The notes under the pieces are model-generated. The model had not been told where the DNA came from and searched no databases. It was given only the letters and a program-made list of their open reading frames with translations. A DNA stretch of 64,000 nt from positions 1-64,000 of the forward strand of contig JARQWU010000019.1 of assembly GCA_040182905.1 (NCBI GenBank), written 5' to 3'. The DNA comes from Barthelona sp. PAP020 (lineage: Eukaryota; Metamonada: BaSk clade). Within the stretch, counting starts at the first letter, position 1; each line of letters starts with the position of its first letter. This document shows positions 39,701 to 54,700 of this stretch, piece after piece. The translations under genes were made by a program, and so were the position numbers.

Positions 39701-42700
39701 AGAAGGCATCAAAAGTTTCAAGTTCTTTAAAAAGAGTAACAGTTCTGAAGAATTGAATTGGATTATATCTCTGATAAATGTAACCTCTTAGTTCAATATT
39801 TGAGTCAACAAATACAAAATCAAAGGTCCCTGAAATTTTTGAGCTTGAAGTAGAAGTAAAAGTTTCGAAGTTTCTCAAAAGACCAGATTCACCAACTATG
39901 GTACCATTGTTCATGAAATCGCTAATAGTCAAATTACCATCAATGATGTTAACAAATTCATTGTTGATCAATGTTGTTTCAATTGTTGAATCACCATTTT
40001 CCTTGTAAATACTTCCATAGTTGCTAATACCAGCCAAACAACTACGATTACCAGTAATAAAGCAATCTTCTAATATAAAAGCAGCATTCTTGACAATTTC
40101 TATTTGACCATTGCAATCTATTTCAACAATTAAGAAATTATTGAATCTGGCTTGTTTTGCAATATGAATCAATTGTTTTCCAACAATAAGCTTTTCTTTG
40201 GGTTGAAGAATATCTATCCATGTTGAACCATCACCTAATATTGAACAACGTTCACAAATCATTTCCATTAAATGCCATTCTGTTCTGTGATAAACAACTG
40301 AATCAACAATTTTCCAGTAATTGACACTATGAAGACATTCATTGCCTTTCGATAAGATTAAAGAACTGAAGTTGATCATTGTGATGTTAGAAACATTCAT
40401 TGCAGTCAAATAATCCACATTTAACGTTGTCTTATCTAATACAACAGTATCAGATAATAATGACATGTTGTTAGGACTGGCAACAAAATTAACAGTTTCA
40501 AAAACAACAAATCCTTCATTTTCAAATGTAAAATTACAATATTTTGATTCTATTTCTGTTTGTGCTAATGAAGCATTCAATACTTTAACATCTGATCGTC
40601 TGTTTATCATTTTTGAGCCAATTAAATTAATTTGAACAATGCTTAGTTTGGAATCCCAAACAAACACATTGGTTTTTCCATACAACTTATCAAAAACAAC
40701 GTTTGTTGTATTGAAGAAAATATTTCCTTCATCACTCTTGAGGGTTTGAATGAACAAATCAGCATCATGCGAATACATGTTTCCAATCAATTTCATCTTT
40801 CCTTTGTTGATAAAGATGTTTGTAATATTCAAAATGGCCTCTGATGAAATAAACATAAAACCATCATCACTCATGTGCAAATAATTATCCGAATTCAAAT
40901 ATGCATAAACATGGACAACACCATCCAATGTCATATTTCCTTCGTTGAAAACATGGAAAAATGAAGTTGTGGCATTATTTTCTTGGACCCAATTGTGGAA
41001 ATTATATAAAATAGCATTTGTAATCAATGAACCATTTATTTGGATGATGGTTCCTTGATTGATGATATTTCCTTCTTTTTCATTTTCACTTAAAAATACT
41101 TCATTCATTAAAATCATCATTCCTTCATTCAAAATTGTATTGTTTGCACTCATGATCAAATGAATCTCACCAATCACATTGACATTTCCAAGGGTGTTCA
41201 ACAATAATTCATCCTCGAAAACAACACTGCCAAACAGATCACCATCAACAATTGTAAGATTTCCACTGCCAGAAAGTGTATTCGCATCAGTCAAATTAAT
41301 ATGTTGAATCTGATATTGAATATTTGTAATCAATGTTGAATACACCATTTCCAGATGTTTTAGTTTTGTCGAAGACAAACCACTAACATTGAAAATTGAA
41401 TTATATTCAAAAAGTAAGGAACTTTCATCACTAAATCCATTTCCATGAATCAAATGTGCTTCAGATGCAATAAAGTGTCCATTTGTAATATTCATAATAG
41501 CATTATTGTGAATGAACAATTCGATGGCAACTCCTTTTAGGATATCAATTGAAACCAAAGAATCATTGATATAATTCTTTGTATCTGTCAATTCCATCAT
41601 ATTACATTTCATTTTTGTTTGATTCAATTCCATGATAAAACTTTGTGCAATCCAACTATTTATTTCAATTGTTGTGTTGTAAAAACTTATGTGTCCAGCA
41701 GGAGATTCAATCTCATTTGAAAAACCTCTCAAATTATTAGTTTTCAAAAGGTTTGATGAAAATATTTTCCCTTCATTGTTGAGATCGTTTTCTAAAAGAG
41801 TGTTTCCATAATTATTCATCCTCGCATTTGAATGAATTTTCAATACTCCACTAGAATTTAGATTTCCAGTGACAATAAACTCTCTTTTAACATCAATAAT
41901 GCCTTTAGAAACAATGTCACCAACAAGTACAAGACTTCCATTAATATTGGTGATGTTTGCTTGTTCATTGTTAACAAGCAAAACAACAACAACTAACTGA
42001 GAATCAAGTTGAATGATTTCTCCATTATTAGTAAATAGTTGTTCATGTAGAGAATTGTTTGTATCAAATACAAAGTTGTTGTTCACAATTATTGTACCAT
42101 TATTCATCATCATATTGGTTCCTTCAAATAAGAATCTGCCATCAGAACAAAAGAATTTGTTATTTTCTTTGAAAAAGATTTGAATATTATCTTTCATAAT
42201 GAACTCGTGTTCAGATTTTCCATTTACAATAATCAAAATACCATTACCTTCATAAACACTATCAAAATTGGTTAAATTCTCAATCCAATAATTGTAATCA
42301 ATTTTAATTGAAGATTTGAACAATTGTAAATGTTTCAAATGTGTGTTTGAGCAATCATAAATAAACATTTTTGATTCACGAAGAATTAGTGATGTTTCAT
42401 TACTGAAACCATCACCTTCATTCAAATGAAGCAAAGATTTGATAAATTCGCCATTGTACAAATCAATTATGGTTTCATTTGAGATGAATATTTTACTGTC
42501 TGAAAGTGTTAAATTTTGGATAAAACTTAGTGTTTTTGTGACATAAATATTGGAATCATCGGTGAGTTTAATAAAATCAGAGTTAAATTTGTTGTTATAT
42601 ATGAAAATGTTTCCAAAACCTTCAAATTTCGTAATATTAATAACAGAATTATTTGTTTCAAGATATCCATCAATCACATTTAATTCAATCAAAAATATTT

Positions 42701-45700
42701 CAGCAAAATTACAATACATATTTCCTTTTACAGTTATATGTCCAGCAGAATCAACATAATTACTGATATTAAACCATGAATTTGAATGAATCGTTAAAGA
42801 ACCAAAGTTTCCAACAAGCAATTTGTCAGTTGTTTCAAATCCAACAAAAACATTCCAAATACCATTAATAAAGACTTGTTTGCTTGAAATAAAAGGTATA
42901 TAAAAATCAACTTGTCCAGTCTCTTGAATAAATTCTTCTTCATTCAAAATGAAGACTTTAACAACCCATAAACCATTCTTTTGAACAATTTTTCCATTAT
43001 TTATGATTTTTCCATTGAAAGAATCATTGCCAAAATAATTGTTTTGTTCAAGATATAAAACAGCATCCTTTTCAATTTTAACAATATTATTATCAAACAA
43101 CCAAGTCGAATCAACGACATCAACCTTGTTTTTAATTATAATGCTCAAATAATCATTGAAATTAACATTATCACCAATCAAACCAGTAAATACAACTAAT
43201 TCACCATTTCCTTCAAATTTGTTTTCCTCTCTTAATATCAAATTGTTTATTTGATAATCATGCTTGACAGAGATGATCGAATGTTTTGAAGATAAACTAT
43301 TCAATTTGGTGGTTGATTCCCCAACTATTTTCATGGTTGAATTCAATAAAAAGATGTTACTGGCATTGAAAATACCATTACCATGAATCAAACTGATATT
43401 TGAATTGATAAAACTTGCATTGCCATAATAAATACCATTTTCTTCAATATTTAGCAACGAATCAGAAAATTCTCCTTCTTTGGTGGAATTGATCTTGGCC
43501 CATCCTTTCAATGTGATATTACAACTTTCAAAATAACTTTTATTGTTAAATGTGATAATCGATTCATCATCAACAATGAGAACAGCATTGTTTGAAAATT
43601 TGCTATTGTCAATAAATGATAATTGACTTGAATCAGTGACACTCATGTAAGAATTATCACTTTGTAAAGAAACTGACCCATTTCCAGACTCAACGACAAA
43701 ATCACAATTAATGATATGAATCTTTGTATTATTCATTATCAATTCATTACTAAAAACATTTGAAGAACTGAATACAAGTTTTGATTCATTTTCTAATTTT
43801 CCACTTAAAATTGCAATACCATTATTCATTGTAATGGTTGAATATCCATAAACAATGGATGAATTCGATGTTACCAATTCTTTGATGATAGTTAACACAT
43901 TATTAGTGGTTCCTCTTATCACAGCATTATTTTCCAATTTAGTCACTTCAAGAGGCCCTTCAATATTCAAAGAACCATTCAAAATTCTTAAAAATACATC
44001 TACTTCAAATACACTAGAAGTTCTTTTAATTATTTGACCTTTTGATATGATGATTGGAAGACAATCGTCTAAGCTGTGAATTTTTCCAGAAATAAGATAC
44101 ATCGTTGCAGATTCACCAATCTCAAAAACACTGTTGCAATCAATGATAAAGTCAGCGTTAATTAAATACAATTCATTTTCAATAATTACACGATGTGGTG
44201 ATTCAACAACAAGTCTTTCGGAAATGTTCATAAACTTAAGTACGCTCAAACCATCATCTCGTAAAATTGAATGATGGAAAATTCCCCAATTGCCATGTAA
44301 ATGCACACTCGAATTTAAATATGATTTAACCAACTTTAAATGATCAACAGACCACATGTTGCTGATCTTATCTGCATGAGAAGCTAACATCAATGTAGAT
44401 TCATCTTGGAGTGTTATATTCTTGACATCAAATTCAATCAAATTGGTCAAACTGAGGATAGATTGTTCTTCAGTGATTGTATCAGCATAAATTGAATTCG
44501 ATTCAGCATCAAAATGGAGCAATGACAAAACAGCAGAAATATTTTCAGAATATAACCATGAAGCATTCTTTGAAATATAAAACTCACTGTTGTAAAGGGT
44601 TATTTCTTTCAGCCAAACATCTGAACGATCTAATTGAATAAAAGAATCCTTACAATCAATAATTCCAAATTGAAGATCTGATTTCAATGCATGTAATGAA
44701 ACATCTCCAAATATCTTTTTAATATTACCACTTGATTCAAGAATCATCACAGTTGCAGAATCAAAAGCACTTAATTCAGTGATGTTATACTCAGTTTGTG
44801 TGATTTCAATGACACCATATGTTCTAATACTCCCATTTACTTCCAAAATATTTGTACAATTAAGATATCCATCATCATTGTTATATATTTGACCATTTTC
44901 AGTTACTACAATCTTGGAATAAGTGTAATTACTCCAAAATTTACTTTTAATAAACAACATTCCATTAACTTCTAAAATTTTAGTCGAATAAACTTGAGAA
45001 TATAAAGTTAAATAACCATTAATTTGGTTAACGACATTATCATTTTCAAAAATACCATGAATGTTCAAAGAACCATTCAGTTGAGTAAAATTTCCACTAT
45101 TGATAATTGAGACCATCTCTTCTTCATTAAAGATAACAATATCATCAAATAACATGAATAACCCTTTGTTGTTTATGAAAGAATTACTTTCTAAATGTAC
45201 GTTCGCATTCAAAACCATAGATTCTGATATTCTAATGCTAGAAGCATTCTCAATTGTTATTTCATGATTGATATTTCCATTATATATTAAATAAACACCA
45301 CCACCACCAAAGTCAACATTGTCAAAGGTGCTAAAATGTTTGATATTTATTGTGCCATTTGTTTTCAATACACTTTTACCAACAATCAAATCGTTAATTA
45401 TCACATCATTTTGTTCATAGAATTGAATATCAGATTCATTTGCAACTAAATTTGCTTCAAATTTCAATGTGTTTTTGAAAAATTCACTTGAACTTTTGTT
45501 AAAAGAAATCAAACTATCATAAAAGATGATATTAGCTCCATTCATCACTTTGAAAAATGTTTCTTCAAAGAACAAACCATCTCTAATTTTTGCAACACTA
45601 TTCATCCCACAAATGAATGTAGATTTAACAAAATGATGGTCTCTTGTGTTAAAATGAGCAATTGAATTTTGAAATACCAAATTTGCATCATCAATGTTTG

Positions 45701-48700
45701 TCCAATACCATTCATCAATATTTGATGAATCAATCAGAACTTCAGCACCAAATATTGTCAAATTAAAGCGGTTAATGTTGAATTCACTCACTTCAAAATT
45801 CTCATATGCTTCAACAATAAAGGTTTTCATATTACCGCTGGCAAAATTAACTTTACCCAAACGGTGAATCAAATGAAGCAATTCTATTTCTCCATCAACA
45901 AATATATTTGCGTTGACAGTTGTAGTTTCAAGCAATAAATGAGTTGAAGTAGTTGTATCTTTAAATACTAAACTGCTATTTGAAACTATAGGTCTATATG
46001 CATTCACAATTCCAAAATTAGTAAAATTGTCATTGTTATACCATGATTCATTTATTAAAATATCATATCTTGATTCAACATGAACGTATTGTCTAAATAT
46101 AGCTAATGTTATGAACTTACCATTGTTAATAATACTGGAATGCTCATCACCAAAAGCAAACACTTCCTCAACAACATATAGTTGACCATCAGTCAAAACA
46201 TTGATGATAGAATTGAAAAGATGGATTATTGATTTGAGATGAACCAGTTTAACATCTATCAACATGTTATAAAACACATTTTGTTGTTCAAATACGACAT
46301 CAATCAACGTGATTTTCGAATCATCAATTGTACTCACATTCCATAAAGCAACGTTTCCATGAACAACAAAAATTTCATTAGTGACATTCCATTTGGAGTT
46401 GAAAATATGAAGATCATTGAAATGGATTATTGATTCATCCAAATTGGTAAAATCTGAGTTCTCAAATTCCATATGAGTGGCATAAAATTCAGTAAATCCT
46501 TGTTTATAAATGATGAGATCACTATAATCATAAAAATAGAATTTGACATCATTGAATATGGTGCTGTCAGATTCATTAAAAACGATATTTGATCCAAAAC
46601 TCTTAAATTCGTTCATTTTGTAATCAGCAGTGAGAATATGGTAGATAATAAAATCACTGTTTGTAATCAACATGTCTGAATCAAAAGAAATATAGGAATA
46701 ACTTGCTTTAAAATAAGTTTTCATCAAGGTGAAATTTCTAAAATTTACTTTGGCCTCAAGAGTCAAATAAATATATGTTTTGTAACTAACAGCGTCATAG
46801 TTAATATATAAATTATCAATTTTGCTGTTTGCGATGGAAACATCGACTATTTTAAACATGGAATTGATAATTAATGTTAAATTTTTGTCAAACGATGTGT
46901 CAAAAACAACTCTGTCCATATTTTCAACTTTTAATAATTCAGAATTTCCATGTTGAATAAAACGTCCACTCTTCACTTTGATAAAGCCATTCACCAACCC
47001 TTCATTCGTTAAAATACCATCATTCTGTTGTTCAAAATTTCCTTCAAAGATACTGTTTGGATTAAAAAGCACAACTCCTTTACTTTGTGTCAAAGCGTTG
47101 GAATGCCATTTACCAAAGTGTGTGACAAAACCTACATCATTTGAAACAATAAATATTCCTTTACTGATATTGATGAAACCGCTAGGCATATTATATAACG
47201 CCAAAGATAGAACAAAGTTGCCTTCATTCAATTTGGTGATATTACCAAGATTTATAAGTTGAGCAAAACATGAAGATTCACTTTTAATGGAACCAGTTTC
47301 TTTAACAATCATTTCACATTGTTGATCAACAGTAACTGTTGAATCACATCCCAAAGTTAAAGACCCTCCATTAAAAACGAAAGTTTTGTTCACTTCAAAA
47401 ATATGAGGATTCCTTAATTTGAAATCACCAACAAAAGTAGCATAAATGGCTTCTGTAAAACCAGCATGTTTCAATTCACCATCTCCAAAAGTCGAGTTTA
47501 TCACATACATGGATGTATTGTGAGAAACAAAACCAGATTCAATAAACAAAGTGTGAATATGAACATCAATAGTTGAATTGAAATAAAAAGCACCTCCATT
47601 CTTGATTTCTAACAATTCAGTAGAGAAAGAAATAGCAGATCTTTCACCAACATTGAAAACTCCACCAAACAAAGATAATTGAGAATCTTTCAAATCAGCA
47701 CTAACACCATCGTTTAATCTAAACTCACCACCAGTTGAAAATAGAGTCATTCCAGTAATAGCAACATTAGCATTTTCAAATATTTCAATCAAACCACCAC
47801 TCTGTGTGACAGCCGAAATTGCGGTGACCACACAACCTTTCAAAAACATGACATGTCCATTATGAACAATCAACTCAACATAAGGTATTTCAGAACCACT
47901 CAAGAACTTTGTAACACCACCATTCATGATTAAGTGCATCTCCTTAATTGTTGCAGAATCAGGAACTGAAAGCAAACCTGCATCAACAGTAACATTTCCA
48001 AGATGAATAAATTCACCACCAAGAGTAACATTAGATGCAAGAATAGGTAAATTCAATGCTGAAAGAATGTCACCATTGAAGATTGAATGTTCTTTAAATG
48101 TAAATCTCCCCTCAAGTCTCAAAATAGTGGCATTTTTCAAAATGAACCTTCCATCGTTGAAAGAATCAGTACCTATTGTTAAGTTGCCTTCATAAATTTC
48201 AAAAACAGATTGGAAATTGTTATACAAAGACGTTTTCAAAGTGAAATCAGAAATTCCACTTTTTCTAAAATATCCATCATTGATCACAATTGGTAAATAT
48301 TCACCAGATGCGCCAATAACCGGGTTAATAGCGCCTCCAGCAAGTGTAAAGTTACCGTTAAGCAAATTATGAATTTTTGAATTTTTACCCATATTCAGAA
48401 TTCCATTTTCAAAGACAGTGATACCATCAGTGGACAAAATATGTTTATCATCTAAAAGACAAGCAGTAGGGAAACAACCATCAATGTTAAGAATATTCAA
48501 TGATCTGGTTTCAGCTACCCCACTCATCGATCCAGCAAACAACGTGATGCTTTCTGCATGAATATCAGATTTTCCAACACGTGAACCACCATTGAGAACA
48601 AACTCTTTTACATCAAGGGTGTAATTTCCACTGAAGTTGAAAGTTCCAATTCTGAAACTCGAAGTTCTTCCAATTTCAAGGTTTTGAATTGAAAATACTT

Positions 48701-51700
48701 CATAAAAAACAATTATGGTATTGTCAACATCTGGATACACAGTAAAAACTCCATCATTTACAATTATCTTATTGATACGATTCTGGAAAGAACCATTGTA
48801 AAAATTGATGTAAGGAGATGATGGAAGATCAGGTTTGTTTAAGATGATGGTCGAATTGTCAAAATCAACAGCACATTCAATGAAATCAATAGTACCAACC
48901 TCATGAATTATCTTTGGAATATGTGGAATGAAATTAGATTCGACAGCTCGAATGGCGTTGAAAACTATGCGACCATCTTTATTGAACACATTGAACGATA
49001 TTTTATCAATGCATGTTGAAGAAGGCAAATATATGAATGATAAAGAATTAGTCACTGTCAAATTCATGGAAATAATGGAAGATTCTATGAAATGTGTTTC
49101 TGAATTTCCAAATGATATTCCTGAATACGGTAAATTAACAATAACATTGGTAAAATTACCAATTGAACTGACAATTCTTAAAGTTCCTTTGTTTTGCAAA
49201 GTTGTCGATTTAACTGAAAAATCACCATTTTGCACACTTGTTTGACAACCTTCCAATAAATCAATTAAAGTGTTTTCAAAAGTTACATTTTTGAAAACAA
49301 CTTGTCCCACTTTGGTATTTGGACCATGTGCATACAAATATGCACTGAATTTAAACAAATTAGATGAAATGGTTTGAATATCAGTGGTATACTTTGAATT
49401 AAATGTTGCAAAACCATTACCAACACTCAAATATTCAATATTCTGTTGAGGATGAGCCCAAAAATAATTTTCAATTGTGATCAACACAGATTCATGAAGT
49501 GTTAACTTTTTATGGTACGCATAGTATCTGTAGGTGTTAATTTCAACATCTGCAGTTATTTCATCCGTGGAAACTTGTGGAAAAGTCAAATGTTCATAAA
49601 CTGTAAATAACCTAGGTCCATGAATATGAGCATTCATAAATTGAAGAAAAACAGCCGTAATAACAGGCCTTTCATCATATACAGAATTTTCAATTCCAAC
49701 AATGGCATTATCAACACTTAAAGTTTCAACAATGAAATTTCCTGAATGAGTAAAAATTGATGAAGAACCAACAAACAGAACAGTCACGTCAGCAACATCG
49801 ATCATGAAAGAATTATAAAAACTATGTTCACTGATCGTTAAAGTCTGAAGACGAGAATCAAATTTTACGTCTTTATGAACTGTCATATTGGTTTGATGAT
49901 GTATAGTGATGTTGGAATTAAACCCAAACAACACATAGACTTGATTTTTCATAGTAATGGTTCCATTGTTTGAAATCAGATGTCTTAAACCTTGAATTTT
50001 CACAGAATCAGTAAATTCAACTCTACCCTGATCATTATATACATACAAATTACTTATTTTTGAACTATTAATGAATTTTATTTCACTCTTAACACTATAA
50101 AGAAGGTAAACTGTTAATTGAGTGCATATACCCGAAATACGAACAAAACCTTCATGAATTACTATTTTTCCCAAAACACTACTTGTACCATCCAATAAAT
50201 AACTACCTGTATTCAACACATTGATAAAAGACATACTATCAACATCAAATGAACAGCCTTGATACAGTTTTAACATGTTATTAACATTAAATGTGCTATT
50301 TTCAAATGAAATTTGTCCATATATTAAGTGCCATGCACACACGTTATATGAATAACCGTGCATACTGTTAACAATATTTATTTCACTGTATAAAGCATTT
50401 AAAGTGCCATTTTGAATATACCAAACAATTTCACTCGTCAATTGATGTGTTTTAACCATAATGTTAATTGAATTGTTGCTAACTATCTTCGCAACATAAT
50501 CTCCATTTTCTTGTGATGCTGCAATTGTTTGTTGTAACATTATACCCACATCCGAACACATTGTATTATCAAATGATAAAATACCAGTTGAAATATTAAA
50601 CAAGACATTTTCTCCCATTACAATTGTGGAACCATGAATTGTCATTTTTCCTTCAACTTCAACAATTGAACAAAAAACATGGTTCACAGAATCATGCCCG
50701 AATGTAACACTACTTGAATTTGCTGAACAATTACCTGGTATTACATCAAAATTTGCAATCTTACTGACAAAAATATTGAAAACTGCATCAAATGTTTGAT
50801 ATATTTGACCTTTATAGAAATAACCTTGGTCAAATAAACGAATACCACCATTCATCTTTGTTAAAATATTAGCTCCATTAATAGTCAAGTTTGTAACATC
50901 AATAACATTAGCCTGAACACATAATTGTCCACCATTTGCAATAATTTGACTTATATTCTTTGAATAACTGTTATTAGTATTGATTATCCCATTATTTACA
51001 ATAATTGAAAGATTATCAGCATCAAAATCATTAACATTCTCTTGAATGTCTATAACACCACCGTTAGTCAATATAATTGAATATTTTGCGAACATAACTG
51101 TTAAACTATAATAAAAAACTGCATGTCCATCATTGACAAACAAAGAATGGAAAACAATTGTATTGCTTAACAACAATTCTCCCGAATGAGCATCAACTGA
51201 ACCATCAAATTTATTCACTACACCATCAACAGTTGATTTTCCCATGACAGTTTGTAATTGCAATTGTTCAATATAACCACTAGGATGTAACAAAAATACT
51301 CCATCAACAATAACCTTCAAATAATCAGCAACAGCTTGAATTATTTCAAAATATCCTTCAGTATTGACATAGATTACACAATTAAATCCATAAATTTCAG
51401 CATCATCATCAAAAATAACATGTGAATTAACATAAATAATACCTCCATCACATATAAGTTTTCCTTCAATTCTCATGGGTGTGTTAACTGTTAAATTCGC
51501 AGTCAAAGTCATTGTTGAGTATTCATCAACAAATAAAGGCACTTGTAAAGTAGTATTATCAAAAATACTGATAGATGCACCAAAAGACACATTAATTAGT
51601 CCCAAATTTTCACTAATTTGCCAAAAATCTGTGACCCGATTCGTTACTTTGTTGTTACCAAGAGTTACACTGGAACCAATATGAGCAATTTCAAGATGTG

Positions 51701-54700
51701 CTAAAGAAGAATCAAGAACAAGCTTGGAACCATTCTTAAAATCAATCAATCCACAATCAAAACAATCTTTCACAGATTCCATATGAATAACACCATCAAA
51801 TAGATGTATAACAGCATTTTCATCCAATGTTTTTATTACTTTTGAAGATATATTCACAAAAACGTCATTTGTAAGTGAAATAGTAGAATTTTTATCAATA
51901 ATACCACCGTAAAAATTCCAATTTTCTGTAATATTAACAGCAAAACCATTATTTTCTCTTAAAATAGCAGTTTCATCCATTGTTAACTCTTTTAAATGAA
52001 TATAATTGTCATTTAAAGAAAAAATAGTCAGATTTGCTGAATTATTGATGAAAATCTTCTCATATATTTGTTGTTCACCGACAACTCCACCATCATATAA
52101 CAATAATCTTCCATTTCCATCCATCTTAACATCATTTGCAAATGTTACATGAGCATTTGAAGAAATGTTAGTAACACCACCATGAATGTTCAATTCAGAA
52201 ATAGTGGATGAAGAATCTTCTTCAAAAACAATGGATCCCCCTTGAATATCTTTAAATTGTAAGACAGAAATCTTTGAATCTTTGTGAAAAACAGTTGTTG
52301 CATTGTCATAACAATGTTCATGAACAACTAAACCAATATTACAAGGACCATATTCAACTAATTTATCATATTGATAAAGAATACGAACTGAATTTAATTT
52401 ATTGTCTTCAATCCAAGCATAATGATCATCATAAATAACTATTTCAATGAATATATCTTTACCATACACTTCATTCATTAAAACAATACCACCAATCCAT
52501 TCTAATGGTAGATAACCAATGTTTGTATCTCTTAAATCCAATAATCCATCTGTAATTATAACTGCACCCAAAATACTTAAGTATCCGTCTAAAATAACAT
52601 AAGAAGTATCATTTGAAATTAAAAATGTTCCTTCACCTTCAATTCCACAATTTTCTTTGAACTCAAATCCAGAATGAACTTCAAGAATTGCATTTTGACT
52701 TATTGTTAAATTTGTTGATTCAAGTGATGTGTCTGTTGTTACATTACCATCAAGAATCGCAATTGAATCCTTATCAATAGTGACGTTTGCTGTATTTAAA
52801 TGCATTCTCCACAAAATAGTAACTTTTCCTTGTATTAAAATTGTTCCAATAACATTTAACAAAGCTCTTTCCTCGTATACTGAACTAATAACATTCATAA
52901 TTTCATCATCTAGGTTCATGGTAAAGATTGAATCTTCTTCAATCAATAATTCTACCAAATCTTCACCAAATACAGTGCCTTCATCCCATAATATACTTCT
53001 GTATGAATGAACAAGTACATTATTGGCAAACGTTTTTGTGCCAGTTGAAGTCATAATCAAATTTGATATCCAAAATTCACCACCATTGAATTTGCCTGAA
53101 TACATATCCAAATGTCCAATAGTACCAGCAACAAATTCAAGAGTACTATTTTCACCAATCATTGACATGCTTGAAATATGTTCAAAAAGCATTTGAGGTT
53201 CAGGTTTCATAATACCTGTCTTAAAATGTGAATTCGAAATATTAACAACAATTCCATAAATTGAATTTGAATCACTATCAAGAACAAATGAACTATTATT
53301 GTATAGTTCAATTTTCATTGGTTCCAAAACAAAATTAAACATATCAACAACATTGAAGTTAGAAAGGTCCATTACAAGATGTGAAGATATTGATAAATAT
53401 GCCTTTGAACCAATGATTAAAACATTTGTTTCATTCTTTAAAACCCAATTTATTTGATAAAGATAACTTTCTTCACTGAATACAAATTCAGCATGGTTTG
53501 CTTCATAAATGGTAGAATCATCAATTTTAGAATGATTCACTTTCAATTCACCTCCAATGAAACTAATATTCAATGTAAATAACCTACTTTGTTGAACTTG
53601 TAAAAGACCATCAATTCTTTTAAAGTCCATTAATGTCGAAGTTGAGTTAAAAATGGTAAAATTTGAGGTTTTTGTTGACATAACAACACTTTCATTTGGT
53701 AAATAAATATTCCCACTGAGGGTCAAGAACATTCCTGAATCAATCCATTTGCCAAGCAAGTTGACAATATCAAACGATTTAATTGCACCAAAATTTGCAA
53801 CAAATCCAAATTTTGTCAAATTGAAACATTTAAAATTGACTATATTGCCATATATTTCCATTGTATTGTTCAAAGTGACTATATTGTAATTTATCAAACT
53901 CAAATTCATTACAGTATTCCCTAAACCAGCTTTAAACTCACCTTCATAAACAATAAATGTAGAATTAACACCAAATAATCCAGTATCATTCCCAATAATA
54001 TGGAATAAAGATTCATTTTGGGTGATTAAAACAAAACTATCAATGAAATCAATACTTTCAGTGATTAATGTAGAAGATCCATTTATTTCTAAAGTAAGAT
54101 TGTTGAATGTTCTTTTAACATTTTCACCTACTAACCAAGTATCATACCAAGTTACAAAAAGTGTATCGGCATAAACAGTGTTGATAAAAGAGGTGTTTGT
54201 AATTAAATGTCCATTTCCACTTAATGAACCGTTATATATGGTAAAATTGTTGATAATCAAAGGACATGATGAAATTGAAACATCTAAATTTCCTTGATTC
54301 AACAAGATAATTTGGTTAAATTCATGATTTTTACAGTCAATATTCAAAAACTTGACTGATTGGTCATATATTTCCAAAACAAAATCATGGACAATAGCGT
54401 TTGCATCAAAAATCAAATGTCCATTTGTTTGTTTATAAGAACATTCATTTGAATGATTAAATTGCAGTCCTTCAAAGAATAAACTTTTATCCTCATCAAA
54501 TAATAAATTACCTCCACAAATTAAATTAAAACTAGCAGTATTATATCCTTTGATATGAGTATCCTCTTCAATAGGTAATATACCTTCTTCATCAAGAATG
54601 AATAAACCATCAAACATTGAAAGATTATGATCAAAGGTGAATTCACCTTTAGATATCAAGAGAACACCGGAATGATATTGAATAATTGATGTGTTCAAGA

